Positions 47,421-59,937 of a DNA stretch of 64,000 bases are shown here, piece after piece. The notes below the pieces were generated by a model, which was given only the letters and a program-made list of their open reading frames with translations, ran no database searches and was not told where the DNA came from. The position numbers were made by a program, and so were the translations under genes. The stretch comes from Stramonita haemastoma (taxonomy: Eukaryota > Mollusca > Gastropoda > Neogastropoda > Muricidae). How positions within the stretch are numbered: the stretch's first letter is position 1; each line of letters opens with the position of its first letter. The stretch spans positions 52,438,922-52,502,921 of the forward strand of contig CM060335.1 of assembly GCA_030674155.1 (NCBI GenBank). Reading direction: 5' to 3'.

Positions 47421-47564
47421 ACATGGCCATATGAAAGCTTGATTCATCACCTAAACTAGCGCATGATCCATTGGCTGAATGAGTAACCTGAGCCAGGACA
47501 GCTCATTGGCTGTGGGGTCAGTCAGCTAAGCTGGAGTTCATTGGCTGTTGGTAAACTAGGCTAG

Positions 47565-47815
47565 TTAGGGTTCAGTTGTAGAATATGAAAGCTGAACCAG
47601 GGTTCAGGGGTAGAACATGAAAGCTGAACCAGGGTTCAGGGGTAGAACATGAAAGCTGAACCAGGGTTTCAGGGGTAGAACATGAAAGCTGAACCAGGGT
47701 TCAGGGGTAGAACATGAAAGCTGAACCAGGGTTCAGGGGTAGAACATGAAAGCTGAACCAGGGTTCAGGGGTAGAACATGAAAGCTGAACCAGGGTTCAG
47801 GGGTAGAACATTGAA
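47565..47815. repeat. 32-bp tandem array, about 8 units
   Basis: GGTTCAGGGGTAGAACATGA + AAGCTGAACCAG. Confidence 0.95.
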
Positions 47816-48084
47816 GCTAAGTCAGGGTTCAGTGGTTGAGTGGATAGACTGTGCCAGGGATTTTTGGTGGGTAGGTAAAACCAGTGTTCATTTACTAGGT
47901 AAAGCCCTTTGATGGGCATGGTAAGTCGGGGTTTATTGTCACTGACTGGGTGGGTACAATAAGCCAGGGTTTATCATTGGTGGATAAGGTAAGCCAGGGG
48001 GTTATTTGCTGGGTAAAGGTCATAGGTAGGTAAAGCAAGCCAGGGCTCAGTAGCCGAGTAGGTAAGGAAAGCGTCACTGGATGG

Positions 48085-48435
48085 TTGAGTACAGCTGATA
48101 GCTGGGTCAGTCACGCCAGAGTTCATTGGTTGAGTACAGCTGGTAGCTGGGTCAGTCACGCCAGAGTTCATTGGTTGAGTACCGCTGATAGCTGGTCAGT
48201 CACGCCAGAGTTCATTGGTTGAGTACAGCTGGTAGCTGGGTCAGTCACGCCAGAGTTCATTGGTTGAGTACAGCTGGTAGCTGGGTCAGTCACACCAGAG
48301 TTCATTGGTTGAGTACAGCTGATAGCTGGGTCAGTCACGCCAGAGTTCATTGGTTGAGTACAGCTGATAGCTGGGTCAGTCACGCCAGAGTTCATTGGTT
48401 GAGTACAGCTGATAGCTGGGTCAGTCACTCCAGAG
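48085..48435. repeat. 45-bp tandem array, about 8 units, open on both strands
   Basis: GAGTTCATTGGTTGAGTACA + GCTGATAGCTGGGTCAGTCA + CGCCA. Because 45 is a multiple of 3, the array encodes constant 15-residue repeats on each strand; no splice or start context supports coding. Confidence 0.95.
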
Positions 48436-48937
48436 TTGGTTGGCTGGGTGGTAAGGTGAGCCCAGATTCATGAGCTGCATGGATGAGACATGCCTGACAC
48501 GGCACGCCATCTGGTACAGCATCTGTCTGCCTCTTTTCCTGTTGGAGCTGAGTATTGATCACCGGGGGTGGGGTGGGGGGGGACCAACAAAATGTTTGGG
48601 AGGAGAACAAATCGCCACCTCCCCCACCTCCCAACAGAGAGGACACAGGAAAGTGAGAAGGGAAGAGGGCTGGAGTTGGGGAGAGGATATGGGGAGATCA
48701 GTGGAACATGTCCCTGGCTGCCTCGTTCCCTCCCTTCTCTGGTGACAGTCTCCAGGGTTTCCCTCCGTCTGCCTCTGCTGGGGTCTGATTGGCTGTGTGT
48801 GTTGCTGGCGGCCGTGTGGAGTGGCCGCTGTGTGTTGTCATCAGGCCTCTCCCTCCTTTAGGTGTGAAGTGGCAGTCTGGGTGAGGGGCTGAAGGCTGCT
48901 CTTGTTGCTCCTTCTGCCTCTGTGTCAAGCTCTTTGG

Positions 48938-49140
48938 ATTAGTGTACTTCAAAAAAAAAAAAGAAAGAAAGCCAAGACTCATTGAAGTCTTTTACAACCA
49001 AGAAAAATAGTTCTCTCAAAATAAAGGGGGGAGGGGGACATCCCTTTGTTGACAGATGCAGGGGCAGAAAACATCAAACCAGTGATTCTCAGTTCTGTCT
49101 CTGAGCAGTATTTACAGGGTAAGCACCACAAGAACAACAA
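48938..49140. repeat. Dispersed direct duplication, right copy
   Basis: AAAGCCAAGACTCATTGAAG, GTTGACAGATGCAGGGGCAG and GTGATTCTCAGTTCTGTCTC match 47070-47255 in order. Confidence 0.75.
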
Positions 49141-49959
49141 ACAGGGGCAGAACATTCAGATAAAGCATTATGTAAAACCAGTGTGTAATTCATACAAGTG
49201 TTGAACAAACTGAAGTGTGTCACGAGCCAGCCAGGACTAGATAAGAATCCCTGTAGCATTCAACCTCAGTTCTTTTTTTCTGATCTGTGGTGTTGCGGAT
49301 AGGAAGTTGCACAGCTTTCAATCACACACAGAGACTTTCAGGACTTGGTCATATTGTTGTATCACACTTCTGGCACAGGCTTTCTGTCCCTCTCTCAGAC
49401 TGTCCTTGGGTTGGTTAACATTAGAGTTGCCAGAAGGTATTTGGAAACTTCTGTTCTGTCTCTGTTCAAAGAGGGAACTCTTTGCAGGATCTGTGTTGCT
49501 TCTCGTGTCTCTTTTTCTCCCAGTGTTCTTTGCTTCATTTGTCAAGGTTTTGCTCTTGGTTATGGCATTTTTTGTGTCTAGATACCGCTGCACTATTTCC
49601 CTTCTGTTCAGGGCTTTTGATGTTTGGTTGTTGTCTAGCTTGATGTCCTGTCTTGGAGTCTGTCTTGGAGAATTGTGCAACAAGTACTGTGAAAAGTTCT
49701 AGTGCTGTCTGTATTCGAAAAGAAGAGAATCTGAAGAATTGACTTTGAGAACAGTTTCAGGAAATGTTCTGTGATTGTCAGTTCATTGCTGGTTGCTCTT
49801 TTTTGTAAAGGGAGCGTGAGTGATCTTTGTGGTGAGGTTTACAGTGTTAGTTGTCTGTAATGATCTGATCTGAGCTGTCGCTGTGTATAAGTCATCTTGT
49901 ATAAAAAGAAGAAAAATTTGATAACAATTGAAGGTGATTGCATGTGGTCTTGAAGGGAG

Positions 49960-50120
49960 TAGAGGTTACAGTGTATAGTGTCTGAAATGATCTGATCAGC
50001 TGCGCTGTGTATAGTCTCTGAAATGATCTGATCAGCTGCGCTGTGTATAGTCTCTGAAATGATCTGCATTCAGCTGCGCTGTGTATTAGTCTCTGAAATG
50101 ATCTGATCAGCTGCTGTACA
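49960..50120. repeat. ~38-bp repeat, about 4 units
   Basis: GTCTCTGAAATGATCTGATC + AGCTGCGCTGTGTATA. It overlaps the first anchor of block copy A and looks like an expansion of it. Confidence 0.95.
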
Positions 50121-50990
50121 CTGCACACACACCACTTCCTGGCCCTCCTGCAAGCTGTTGTAACTCTGGAGGGAGGGGGAACTAACTCCTGATAGCAGAA
50201 TGCCCATGCCAATCTGTGGCTTGGTCTTGATGGCCGTTTAATAGAGGAAGGGAGGTAAGCGAGGATAATCCCTTCCCCCTCCCTGAGTCACCACCACCAC
50301 TACCTCTGTAATTCCAGTATCCCCTCCCCCCTCCGCCCTGTTTTATTATTTTCAGGAGGCAGGGAGGAGGAGGAATGTAGGTGGGCAGGGGGGGGGGGTG
50401 TGAGGTCCCGCTTTGGATTCCCTCCATCGCCTCCTCTTGGGTAGAAATGTGTCAGGTGCAGATGAAGAAACCCTCACCAGCTCTGTGATACTGGCACTGC
50501 GAGAGCAACAGTCAGCATCTGGGGGAGGAGGGGAGGGAAGGGGGGAGTGTGTTTGCGTGATTCCAAGATGTAGAAAGTGCGGGCATGGAAAATGGGGGGG
50601 GGGGGGGGGAGACTGGTGGTGGGTAGGGCCCCAGTGGATGGAAGATGTTTGCTTGTGTGGAGCTGGAGGGGGTGTTTCTTCCCTTTCCTTTTCTGTTGTT
50701 GTTTTTATTATGTTTTCACTGTCGGTTTATCGAGGATGGATTTTTTTTCGGTTTTTTTTTTTTTTCCATCCGTCTTCATATCAGGCAGTTGTGAGGGTGA
50801 ACCTCGTGAATGCTGAATGGACATTCTAGCAGCCCCTCATTTTTCTTCGCCCCTTTGCCTTCATTTTATTGCCCTTCTTTTGTTGTTTTCTTCTCTCGCT
50901 CCCTGGTTAAGGAAGCAGGGTGAAGGAAGGAAATGGTGAAGGGGGGGAGGTATTATGGATCACGTGGGCTTGTCAGTCTGAAGGCAAGGC
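50090..50990 (+). repeat. Fourfold intronic block, copy A
   Basis: Anchors in order: ATGATCTGATCAGCTGCTG (50099), ATAGCAGAATGCCCATGCCA to GGCCGTTTAA (50192-50240), TTTGGATTCCCTCCATCGCC then GGGTAGAAATGTGTCAGGTG (50411-50460), GCTGAATGGACATTCTAGCA with GCCCCTCATTTTTCTTCGCC (50811-50850), and GGAAATGGTGAAGG. The same series recurs at 52620, 55340 and 58600. Confidence 0.7.
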
Positions 50991-51099
50991 GCTGCTGTGT
51001 CAGAAAAACAGGAGCATGTGTTCGTGTATGTGGTTTGAATATGCTTACATGTATACCTGTACACTTACTGGCATAGCATTCATTTGTGTGCAAAATCTC

Positions 51100-51434
<335 letters not shown>

Positions 51435-51569
51435 GAAATTGTGTCTAGAGTTTGTTCTAAGTTTTCCCCCAAACTGTTCAAAAGTATTTCTAAACGCACT
51501 GATGTTCCTTTGCCTTGGTGCCAAATTGTCTGGTATAGTTTCTCTTTGGTAGTCTGTATGACATATCTT

Positions 51570-51650
<81 letters not shown>

Positions 51651-51655
51651 ATATC
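51570..51655. repeat. (CTGT)n(CTAT)n, probable LINE tail
   Basis: About 17 CTGT units then CTAT, directly at the 3' end of the minus-strand LINE fragment. Confidence 0.9.
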
Positions 51656-51660
51656 TATCC

Positions 51661-51906
51661 CTCCCTTAGTCTGGCGACCGTGGGGGCACCCCTGAAGACT
51701 CGACAACCAGTTCCCTCCATTCCTCTCTCTGTTCTGCCTTTCTCAAAATTGTGAGAGTTCTAGGCCTGTCCATTCGCTGATATTGTCCTCCCATCTCTTC
51801 TTTGGTCTGCCTCTTTCTTCCTCGTCTCAAACTGTATTATTCGCTGATGTTGTCCTCCCATCTCTTCCTTGGTCTGCCTCTTTCTTCCTCGTCTCAAACT
51901 GTATTA
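51661..51906 (-). mobile_element. LINE C-terminal fragment with internal partial duplication
   Basis: The minus strand encodes RGRPKKRWEDNISEWTGLEL, followed after a stop by WRELVVESSGVPPRSPD and a stop. This is the usual end of an RTE-like reverse transcriptase ORF, related to the copy at 2816. About 65 bp of it, including RGRPRKRWEDNI, is present twice (about 51772-51838 and 51839-51905). The 3' end abuts a (CTGT)n(CTAT)n tract at 51570-51655, probably the tail of the element. Broken by a stop and the duplication; not functional. Confidence 0.75.
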
Positions 51907-52619
51907 TTTTCTCTACCACACATGCTGTGGTCTGGAGTTTTGTCTTTCAGTTGAAACAGCAAGGATGGTAGACATCTGGTGTAATCTTCTTACTCCACCT
52001 TTGCTACCAGTATCACATAATTATAATCTAACTCGTCTGAATAAATATTGCATTAAAGGATAGCCTAATTTGGACACTAAATGTTTCAAAGGTGAAACTC
52101 TGCATGCTGAGACTTAACTGTAAAATGGCTGGGTTTTGTTTTTCTCATTTCAGAAAAAATAACACTTTCTAGCACACGGCATTAGTCTTTCTTTTTTTTT
52201 TTTTTTAAGTGCCCCCCCCACTCTGTCACAAAGTTTTAAACCATATTGAAGGAAGAGAGGCTGTTGAGATATGTAGATCTATATTTTGCTTCACTTACTG
52301 ATTCCTTCTGGCCTGAAGACTGATTTGCAGTTGATAGCAGATGAGAATGACTGTAAGACTTGGAAGACTGATTTGGAGTTGATAACAGAATGACTGTTAA
52401 CTAGACTAGGACGGAGAGAATATTTTTGGTAACTCATCACATTGCCGTACCACCAGAGTGCCATAAATGGACTGAAGTGTTGTAAGATGTTCTTGAGAGT
52501 GCTGCTGCCGTTTAAAGCAGAGCAAAGTAATGGAGAGAGAGAGAGAGATAAAGAAAGGGAGGGGGAGTGCATGAGAGCTGCTCACAGAGGGGGACATGAA
52601 AAAGAGTGATGGCTGTGTA

Positions 52620-53698
52620 AATAGTTTCTGAAAGGAATTAATCAGTCGCTGCACTTAATGCACACCCCTTCACTCCTCTCCTCTCACCACCTCTCTCTGC
52701 CACCCTCTGATCTGCAGCACTATTGGGAAGGGGGGGGGGGGGACAGTTTAGATAGCCTGGGGAGGGGGGGGGGGGGAACTCATGATAGCAGAATGTCCAT
52801 GCCAATCTGCGGCTTGGTCTTGATGGCCGTTTAATGGAGGGAGGCATGCGGGGATAATCTCCCTTCCTCCTTTCCTCCATTTCTCTTACCACTTCCTCCA
52901 CGCAATCCTAGAATTCAGCTCAGTCTCCTAACCCTCCCCCCCCCCTCCCTCCCTGTCCCCATCACTTTCATCCAGCAGGGAGGAGGAGGAGGTTCATATG
53001 GGAGGGGGGGGGGGGGTGAAGCCCCGTTTTGGATTCACTCCATCGCCTCGTCATTGGGTAGAAATGTGTCACGTGCAGCTAGAAAGAAAGAAAAAAGTGC
53101 TGCAGCCAGCTCTGTAATGGCTGAGAGCAACAGTAGACAAGGAGGGAGGAGGAGGAGAGAGGGTTTGCCTGATGCATGCCACATGTAGAATGGGCAGGCG
53201 GGGGGGGGTGGGGGGGGGGGGGGGGGAGGATCGCAGTTGAAGAAATGGTTTTCTGGTGGGGGTAGGGGGTGGGGTGTAGCATTGGAAGTGTTTTTTTGCG
53301 GGGGGGTGGGGGAGTGACAACGGATTGTGAGTGGATGGAACCTCTGAGTGCTGTGTGGACATTCTGGCAGCCTCTCATTTTTCTCTTCCTTCACCTTCAT
53401 CCCCCCCCCTATTGTTTTTCAGTGTGTGTTTTAGTTTTTTTCCCCGTGCTATGTTAGATTTAGGAGCAAGCTTAAAGGAAATGGCAAATATAAAGTATAG
53501 TGACTCGCTTATGCGTGCCATCTTCAATTTTAGCATTGTGTCGAAAATATTGGATCACATACAGAGAGATATATTTTATAAGGTATTAATTATATATCTA
53601 TGCACACACAGTTGTGTCCAGTGTATTTATCTGTGTGATCACTCGTACACACGCAGACACACACATACTCACATGCATGCACATGCACACACACACAC

Positions 53699-53760
<62 letters not shown>

Positions 53761-53905
53761 CTGTCTGTCTGTCTCTCGCTCTCGCTCTCTCTGTCTCTCT
53801 CTCTCTCTGTGTCTCTCTCTCTCTGTCTCTCTCTCTGTCTCTCTCTGTCTCTGTCTGTCTGTCTCTGTCTCTGTCTCTCTCTGTCTCTCTCTCTGTCTCT
53901 CTCTG

Positions 53906-53970
<65 letters not shown>

Positions 53971-54220
53971 ACAGGAGAGAGAGACAAAGAGAAAGAAGTA
54001 GGGGCCTATGTGCACATCCCACAAAGGAACCCACTTAATGCAAGTTTGGATAACATGATCAGCCAACACTTCTGTTTGTTTTTTTATTTTGAAAAAAAAA
54101 GTGTTGAAATGAAAATTTAAACATGAAATGTCACTTACAAGGAGTGAATTTCCTAATTTTAACAAGCAAATTGTTCAATGATTGATCTGTTTAGCACAAT
54201 CATGAGAAACACGTCCAACT
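52620..54220 (+). repeat. Fourfold intronic block, copy B
   Basis: Anchors: TTTCTGAAAGGAATTAATCA (52625), GATAGCAGAATGTCCATGCC to GGCCGTTTAATGG (52784-52837), TTTTGGATTCACTCCATCGC then GGGTAGAAATGTGTCACGTG (53028-53075), TGTGGACATTCTGGCAGCCT (53355) and AGGAAATGGC. A CA/CT microsatellite (53690-53970) follows, then ACCCACTTAATGCAAGTTTG with GATAACATGATCAGCC (54030-54065) and a further shared stretch to about 54215. This is the copy most complete in anchors. Confidence 0.7.
53680..53970. repeat. (CA)n then (CT)n/(CTGT) microsatellite
   Basis: Occupies the same place in block copy B as the CA/GA tract at 56555-56670 in copy C. Confidence 0.95.
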
Positions 54221-54629
54221 CAAAGGTTTACGTTATTTTTTCTTTCTTTTTTCTTGTTACAATCTGCATACTTGAGGAATGAGCTGAAGCCATTTGCAGA
54301 GCTGATAGAACATGACAAATGTGTGGAAAGGATGGGATGATGGTGAATATTGGCCAGCTTGTTTGTCCGCGTCATATTGAAAGTGTTAACGCTTATCTGG
54401 GATTTGTTCCTTGTTTACTACTTCCACTAGCTGTGCAGTTTATTGACAGGAATGTGGAGATGGTAGTGTATTTATATACCGCTCTGAGCCATGCTGCCAG
54501 CATATATGTTACAACATGTTTTGTGGACCTGTGCAAATAATAGCATGGAACACATGTCATTTTTGTGTGCATTATGTTTTTAGCAGCAGATACCAGTACA
54601 GCGATGAATAGTTTTGGTTTTTTTTTTAT

Positions 54630-54797
54630 CATTTTATTTCGAGGATACTGGAATAAGCACTCATGTGGGTTTTTTTTTTTACCTCCAGTCCCTGTGTGTA
54701 TGCAGTTTGTAAATTTTGTCATCTGTTCCCGTCAGCACACAATGGCCTACTCTTCCGAAAAGCTGAACTAGTTTTAGTGTGTGTGCAAGATGTTCTG
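54630..54797 (-). mobile_element. SINE family B, 3' part
   Basis: The minus-strand match to the 3' half of the SINE at 57978 includes CATTGTGTGCTGACGGGAAC and the TATCCTCGAAATAAAA end. The head is absent. Confidence 0.65.
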
Positions 54798-54956
54798 CTT
54801 GTTCTGGTATGATAATACATGCACATGAAATGTAATGAACACACGTTCAGATGAACAAAGAATTTCACTAAGACAGCAAAGAAAATTCATAAAACAGCTG
54901 TACAAGACCAGAGTGGACTTGCTCTTTTTACCAGTTTCCAATGGTAAGGTCTTTTT

Positions 54957-54963
<7 letters not shown>

Positions 54964-55025
<62 letters not shown>

Positions 55026-55033
55026 TGGAAGGG

Positions 55034-55072
<39 letters not shown>

Positions 55073-55240
55073 GAGAGAGAGAGAGAGAGAGATGAGGGGG
55101 GGGGGGAGAGAAAGAAAGAGAGATGGAGGGGTAGAGAGAGCGAGAGAGAGATGGAGGGAGGGAGAGAGAGATGGGGGGGGGGGAAGAGAGAGAAAGATTG
55201 GGGGGGGGGGGGGGGGGAGAGAGAGAGGAGTAGGCCATAT
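54964..55240. repeat. (GA)n-rich tract with G-runs
   Basis: GA with GGGGAG and an 18-G run at 55200-55217. Confidence 0.95.
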
Positions 55241-55339
55241 ATTCTCTAGTCCCCCACATACTGATCCCCCACAGAAGAGCAGGAGCAGAACAGGACAGGC
55301 CAGGCATTGCGTGTTGGATTGTTGGGCCTTGGCAGTGAC

Positions 55340-56553
55340 CTTCGGCCTCCCTAATGAATGGCTGTGACGGTTGGTTGCTTCAGTTATCAATGCCTTGAAG
55401 AATTCCATTGATTTTCTCCCTTCTCAGTCCCCTTGGGCGCTTTCCCTGCATTCGCCTCCCCTTTAGTTGTTTGGCATAGGCTGTGGGGATGCTTTTCTTT
55501 GATTTTTGCTGTTTTGTTGGATTGGGGGGGGGGGGGGGGGGATTTTAGTTAAATTTTGTTTTTTTATTTGATTGTTGGTTTTTGTTGTTGTTGGGTTGTT
55601 GTTGTTGTTGTTTTTGGGGGGAGGGGGGTCGAATATGTGACATGTACTTTTTTCTGTGTAAGCTTGTGTTGTTTCTGCTGCTGCTGTTGTTCCAAGCAGA
55701 GAATAATGATCAGAAGACAAGCAAACAAAAAGGGATCAGCGTATGGCTGCTAATGGCAGGAGGGGAGGTGGAAAGGATTTACAGCTCTGTAAATAGTTTC
55801 TGCAGCACTCCATTAATCAGCTGCTGTGCACACTTTATGCACAATTGTTCTTCCTTCCTCTCTGCACACTGGTGCAGCGGCATCATCAGGAGGGGGGGGA
55901 GAGAGGAGGAATGGGTGGGGTGAGGATCTGGAGCTTAGCACAGCACAGTGGTCAGGCCAGTCTGTCTCTGGGGTTTGGAGCTTAGCACAGCACAGTGGTC
56001 AGGCCAGTCTGTCTTTTTTCTTTTTTCTTTTTATTGCGGGTGGGGGTGGGGGTTGCAAGGGGAGATTTGATTTTTAATGTTCTCTGATTTTAACGTGGTA
56101 GGTTTTGGTTTGGAGATTTGGTGGGGGGGGGGGTATGTTTGGGTTGTTTTATTTTGGGTTTTTGTTGTTTTTTTTTGGTGTGAGGGGGAAGGGTTGGCAG
56201 GGGGTGGTGGTGTTGGTTTCTGTCTTCTTTTTTTTTGGGGGGGGGGAGGGAGAGGGGGGGGTCATCATTGGGGTTTTGTTCTTGGTTTTTATCATCTCAT
56301 AACAACCAGTTGTGAGCATGGACTTGTGAGTGCTGAATAGGCAATCTGGCAACCCCTTATTTTCTCTGCTCTTTTAAGTTAACCCTCATTTCACTCTGTC
56401 CACCCCCTTTTCTTTAAACTCTGTGATTCACAGAACTAGCCTCAAGGAAATGGTGAAGGGCAGCCTTATAGATCGCTTCCGCAAGCGATTCTGAACTCAT
56501 TATTGTGTTGGAAAGTGGGATCTCACAGATGATTTTAATATTCCATTGCATGG

Positions 56554-56649
<96 letters not shown>

Positions 56650-57000
56650 GGGGGAGAGAGAGAGAGAGCAGCAGCACACGTGCCTCTATCTGTACAATGG
56701 AACCACTTAATACAAGTCCGGATAACGTGATAGGCTGCTTTTCACTGGCATCTGTTGCAATCCCAGCCAACTTTCCTCTAGTTCTCTTTAAAGGAGGGGG
56801 GGGGGGGGCGGGAAGGAAAAAGATTAAATCTTTAACATGAAGCTTCACTTAACATGATGTTTCACTTAATATAAGTACATTTTCAAGGCGTATCTAGCAA
56901 ATTGTTTTGTGATCGATCCATTTAACACAGTCATGGGTGAAATAAATTCTGAATTTTCAGATTATCCACTGCATGATCACATCTGTGGATGAAGCTTTGC
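55340..57000 (+). repeat. Fourfold intronic block, copy C
   Basis: It begins with AATGAATGGCTGTGACGG and TCAGTTATCAATGCCTTGAA (shared with copy D), then ATAGTTTCTGCAGCACTCCA and TTAATCAGCTGCTGTGCACA (55795-55835). The CCATGCCAATCTG anchor is missing, apparently deleted. GAGTGCTGAATAGGCAATCT and GGCAACCCCTTATTTTCTC (56327-56370), AGGAAATGGTGAAGGGCAG, a CA/GA microsatellite (56555-56670) and ACCACTTAATACAAGTCCGG (56702) follow. Confidence 0.65.
56555..56672. repeat. (CA)n then short (GA)n
   Basis: About 45 CA units. Confidence 0.95.
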
Positions 57001-57524
57001 ATATGTTGAAAGGAACAATATATAATAACATGAAAAGTTACCATACAGGAACTACAGTATTGTGCCAGTTTCCAGGTTCTTAATTCTACATTTATTGAAA
57101 TTATTACATATATCTTTGATTGATCTATTTTGTGGTATTTTAAGTGTGCTTTTTTTTATATTGAAATAATTGTTAGATGATAGTGAGGTGTATTTTGAGT
57201 ATGTAATGTATTTTGATGGTGAGATTTATTTTGAGTGTGTAATACATTGAAATTATTGTTAGATGATCGTGATCAGCGGTTAGTATACATGTCTGTTCAT
57301 GGACTGTGAGGGGATGGGTAAGTTGGATGCAGGTGGTGGGAAGGTTTGCATGGAGCTGAAGCAGTCCGGGAATAAAAGGAACCTAGTCTGAGCATATGCC
57401 AGCTCAGCACATATGGGAGCCTCCAGGCTATGACTTCAGGGGGAGGTATTCTGCTCTGTATTTTACTATGGGAGTCACACAGGCACAGTTCACAGTCAAC
57501 AGGTAGACAGCAAAGCTGAACCAC

Positions 57525-57825
57525 CACCTCCACAATTACCTGTCAAGAAATGGTCTCACAAAATCTGGTCATATATACAATGTACCACCTCCACAATTAC
57601 CTGTCAAGAAATGGTCTTTCAAAATCTGGTCATATATACAATGTACCATCACCACAATCACCTGTCAAGAAATGGTCTTTCAAAATCTGGTCATATATAC
57701 AATGTACCATCACCACAATCACCTGTCAAGAAATGGTCTCACAAAATCTGGTCATATATACAATGTACCATCACCACAATCACCTGTCAAGAAATGGTCT
57801 CACAAAATCTGGTCAGGTATCGAGT
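57525..57825. repeat. 61-bp tandem array, 5 units
   Basis: ACCTGTCAAGAAATGGTCTC, ACAAAATCTGGTCATATATA and CAATGTACCATCACCACAAT; CACAAA/TTCAAA variants alternate. Confidence 0.95.
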
Positions 57826-57977
57826 CATCATCAGAGAAAACCACCCTGGAGCAATCAGCTGCCTTCACATGTGTCACAGGGGGACTCGTAGAGCAACTGA
57901 TATTTTGAAGTGCTAAGCAATGTGTGTGGGTGTGTTTCATATATGTAGGTACATTTGTTCACACCACTTCAAATGAA

Positions 57978-58338
57978 GGGGATGGGATAGCCTAGTGGTC
58001 AGAACATTGCACTTGCAAAAGACAACCGGGTTTGATTCCTGTTCAAGGTGATTTTTACCCTAGAGTTAACATTAGTGATGACTCCACTCTCCCCACAAGT
58101 CCTTTGGATGAGACTATAAACCAAGGCCCCATAATTATGCAAACGCACGCAAAACATCTTGGGCACATGTTAAATCCTGTTCCACTTTTTGTAAGAGTAG
58201 GCCATTGTGTGCTGGTGGGAACAGATGACAAAATTTACAAAAACTGCATGCACTTGAGGACTGGGTGTAAAAAAGCACATGAGTGCATATTTCATTATCC
58301 TCGATATAAAAGAAGAAATAAATAATAAATGAATGAAT
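57978..58338 (+). mobile_element. SINE family B, full-length copy
   Basis: The tRNA-like head GGGATAGCCTAGTGGTCAGA and box B GGGTTTGATTCC are followed by the family body (GATGAGACTATAAACCAAGG; GTAGGCCATTGTGTGCTGG). The 3' end is TTATCCTCGATATAAA then AAATAAATAATAAATGAATG, an A-rich tail. It lies between block copies C and D of the fourfold intronic block. Confidence 0.75.
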
Positions 58339-59019
58339 GACCCAAAGAATGACACAGAGAAGTGTAGCAAACCTGCAGGGGTGCTAAGGGCAGGCGTGGT
58401 TCTGTGCATACAGCAGCCATACATGTATACAGTGCAGCAAGACTTGTCTTTCTTTCTGTGAAAACAGGACACATGTCTTGTTGTGGGGGGTTGTTTGCGT
58501 GCTGATTGGGGCAGATATTCAGCTCGCATCATGTAGGATAGCCTCCACCCCTCCATTCCCCTCCCTCCCTTCACAGTTCTGCCTTACATGGACACAGCTG
58601 GAGGAGGAGTGCGTGTTGTATTGTCAGTCCTCCACAGTGGGCTGTAGCGGTCTCTGTAATGAATGGTTGTGGTCTCTTTTAAGAATGGCTGTTTCGAGTG
58701 TTTGGTTCAGTTATCATTGCCTTGAATGATGGTGGGGATGGATTTGTTTTCCCTCTCTTGTCTGCTTGAGCATTTTCCTTACATATCCGTCCCCCCCCCC
58801 CTCTCCCCCCCCCTTTTTTTTTTTAAAGTATTTGTTTGGATTAGGCTGGGGGGGGGGGGGGGGGGGTCTCTGGTTTGGTGGTTGGTTGGTTGGGTTTTGT
58901 TTTTTTGTTTTTTTTTAGGGGGGGGGGGAGAGAGAAAGATGGATATGGGGGATACTCTGCTGTAATTTTTTTCTTCTAAACTGTAGTTGTCTCGGTGATG
59001 GTGGCGCTGTCCCTAGCAA

Positions 59020-59492
59020 AGAAGACTAATGGAGAGAGAAAGACTGATGGAGAGAGAAAGACTGATGGAGAGAGAAAGACGAATGGAGAGAGAAAGACGA
59101 ATGGAGAGGGAAAGACGAATGGAGAGAGAAAGACTGATGGAGAGGGAAAGACGAATGGAGAGAGAAAGACGAATGGAGAGAAAGACGAATGGAGAGAGAA
59201 AGACGAATGGAGAGAGGAAAGACGAATGGAGAGGGAAAGACTAATGGAGAGAGAAAGACGAATGGAGAGGGAAAGACTGATGGAGAGGGAAAGACGAATG
59301 GAGAGGGAAAGACGAATGGAGAGAGAAAGACGAATGGAGAGAAAGACGAATGGAGAGAGAAAGGACTGATGGAGAGGGAAAGACTGATGGAGAGGGAAAG
59401 ACTGATGGAGAGGGAAGACGAATGGAGAGAGAAAGGACGAATGGAGAGAGAAAGACGAATGGAGAGAGAAAGACGAATGGAGAGAGAAAGAA
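59020..59492. repeat. 18-bp tandem array, about 26 units
   Basis: AATGGAGAGAGAAAGACG with GGGAAAG and ACTGATGG variants. The 18-bp length keeps both strands open (K-T-N-G-E-R on +). Confidence 0.95.
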
Positions 59493-59937
59493 GTGGACTG
59501 CTGACCCCAGAGGGGAACATGAAGAGAACTCACAGCTCCTAACTAATTTCTGAAAGGAATGGATCAGCTGCTACTGCGCTTTATGCACACCCCTCTTCCC
59601 TGTCTGCAAGTTTCTGTCACACCAGCAGCTAGGAAGGGAAGGGAAAGTGTAAAGCTGGCAGGGGGAGGGGGGCTCATTGTAGTTGAGGTCCATGCCAATC
59701 TATGGTGTGATCTTGATGACGGTTTGATAGAGACAGGGGGGCGTGAGGGATAATCCCCACTCCACCCCCCCTCAGTATTTTCACACCACCACCACCACCA
59801 CACCACACCACCATTGCACCATTCGGCACATCTGGCAGCCTCCATCATTGAGGGGTTAGGGTGGGCGGGGGGGGGGGGGGGGGGGGTGAGGTCCTGTTTT
59901 GGGATTCCCTCTGTCACCTCCTCATTGGGTAGAGCTG

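Noticed and set aside
49307..49702. 131-codon + ORF and 121-codon minus ORF in unrepeated DNA
   Set aside because: They overlap each other on opposite strands, show no recognisable domain or splice context, and the + product is a hydrophobic T-rich translation; judged chance, though a search of the minus frame would be worthwhile.
58976..59553. K-T-N-G-E-R and F-S-L-H-S-S repeat proteins
   Set aside because: The 18-bp array keeps frame by length; no splice or promoter context.
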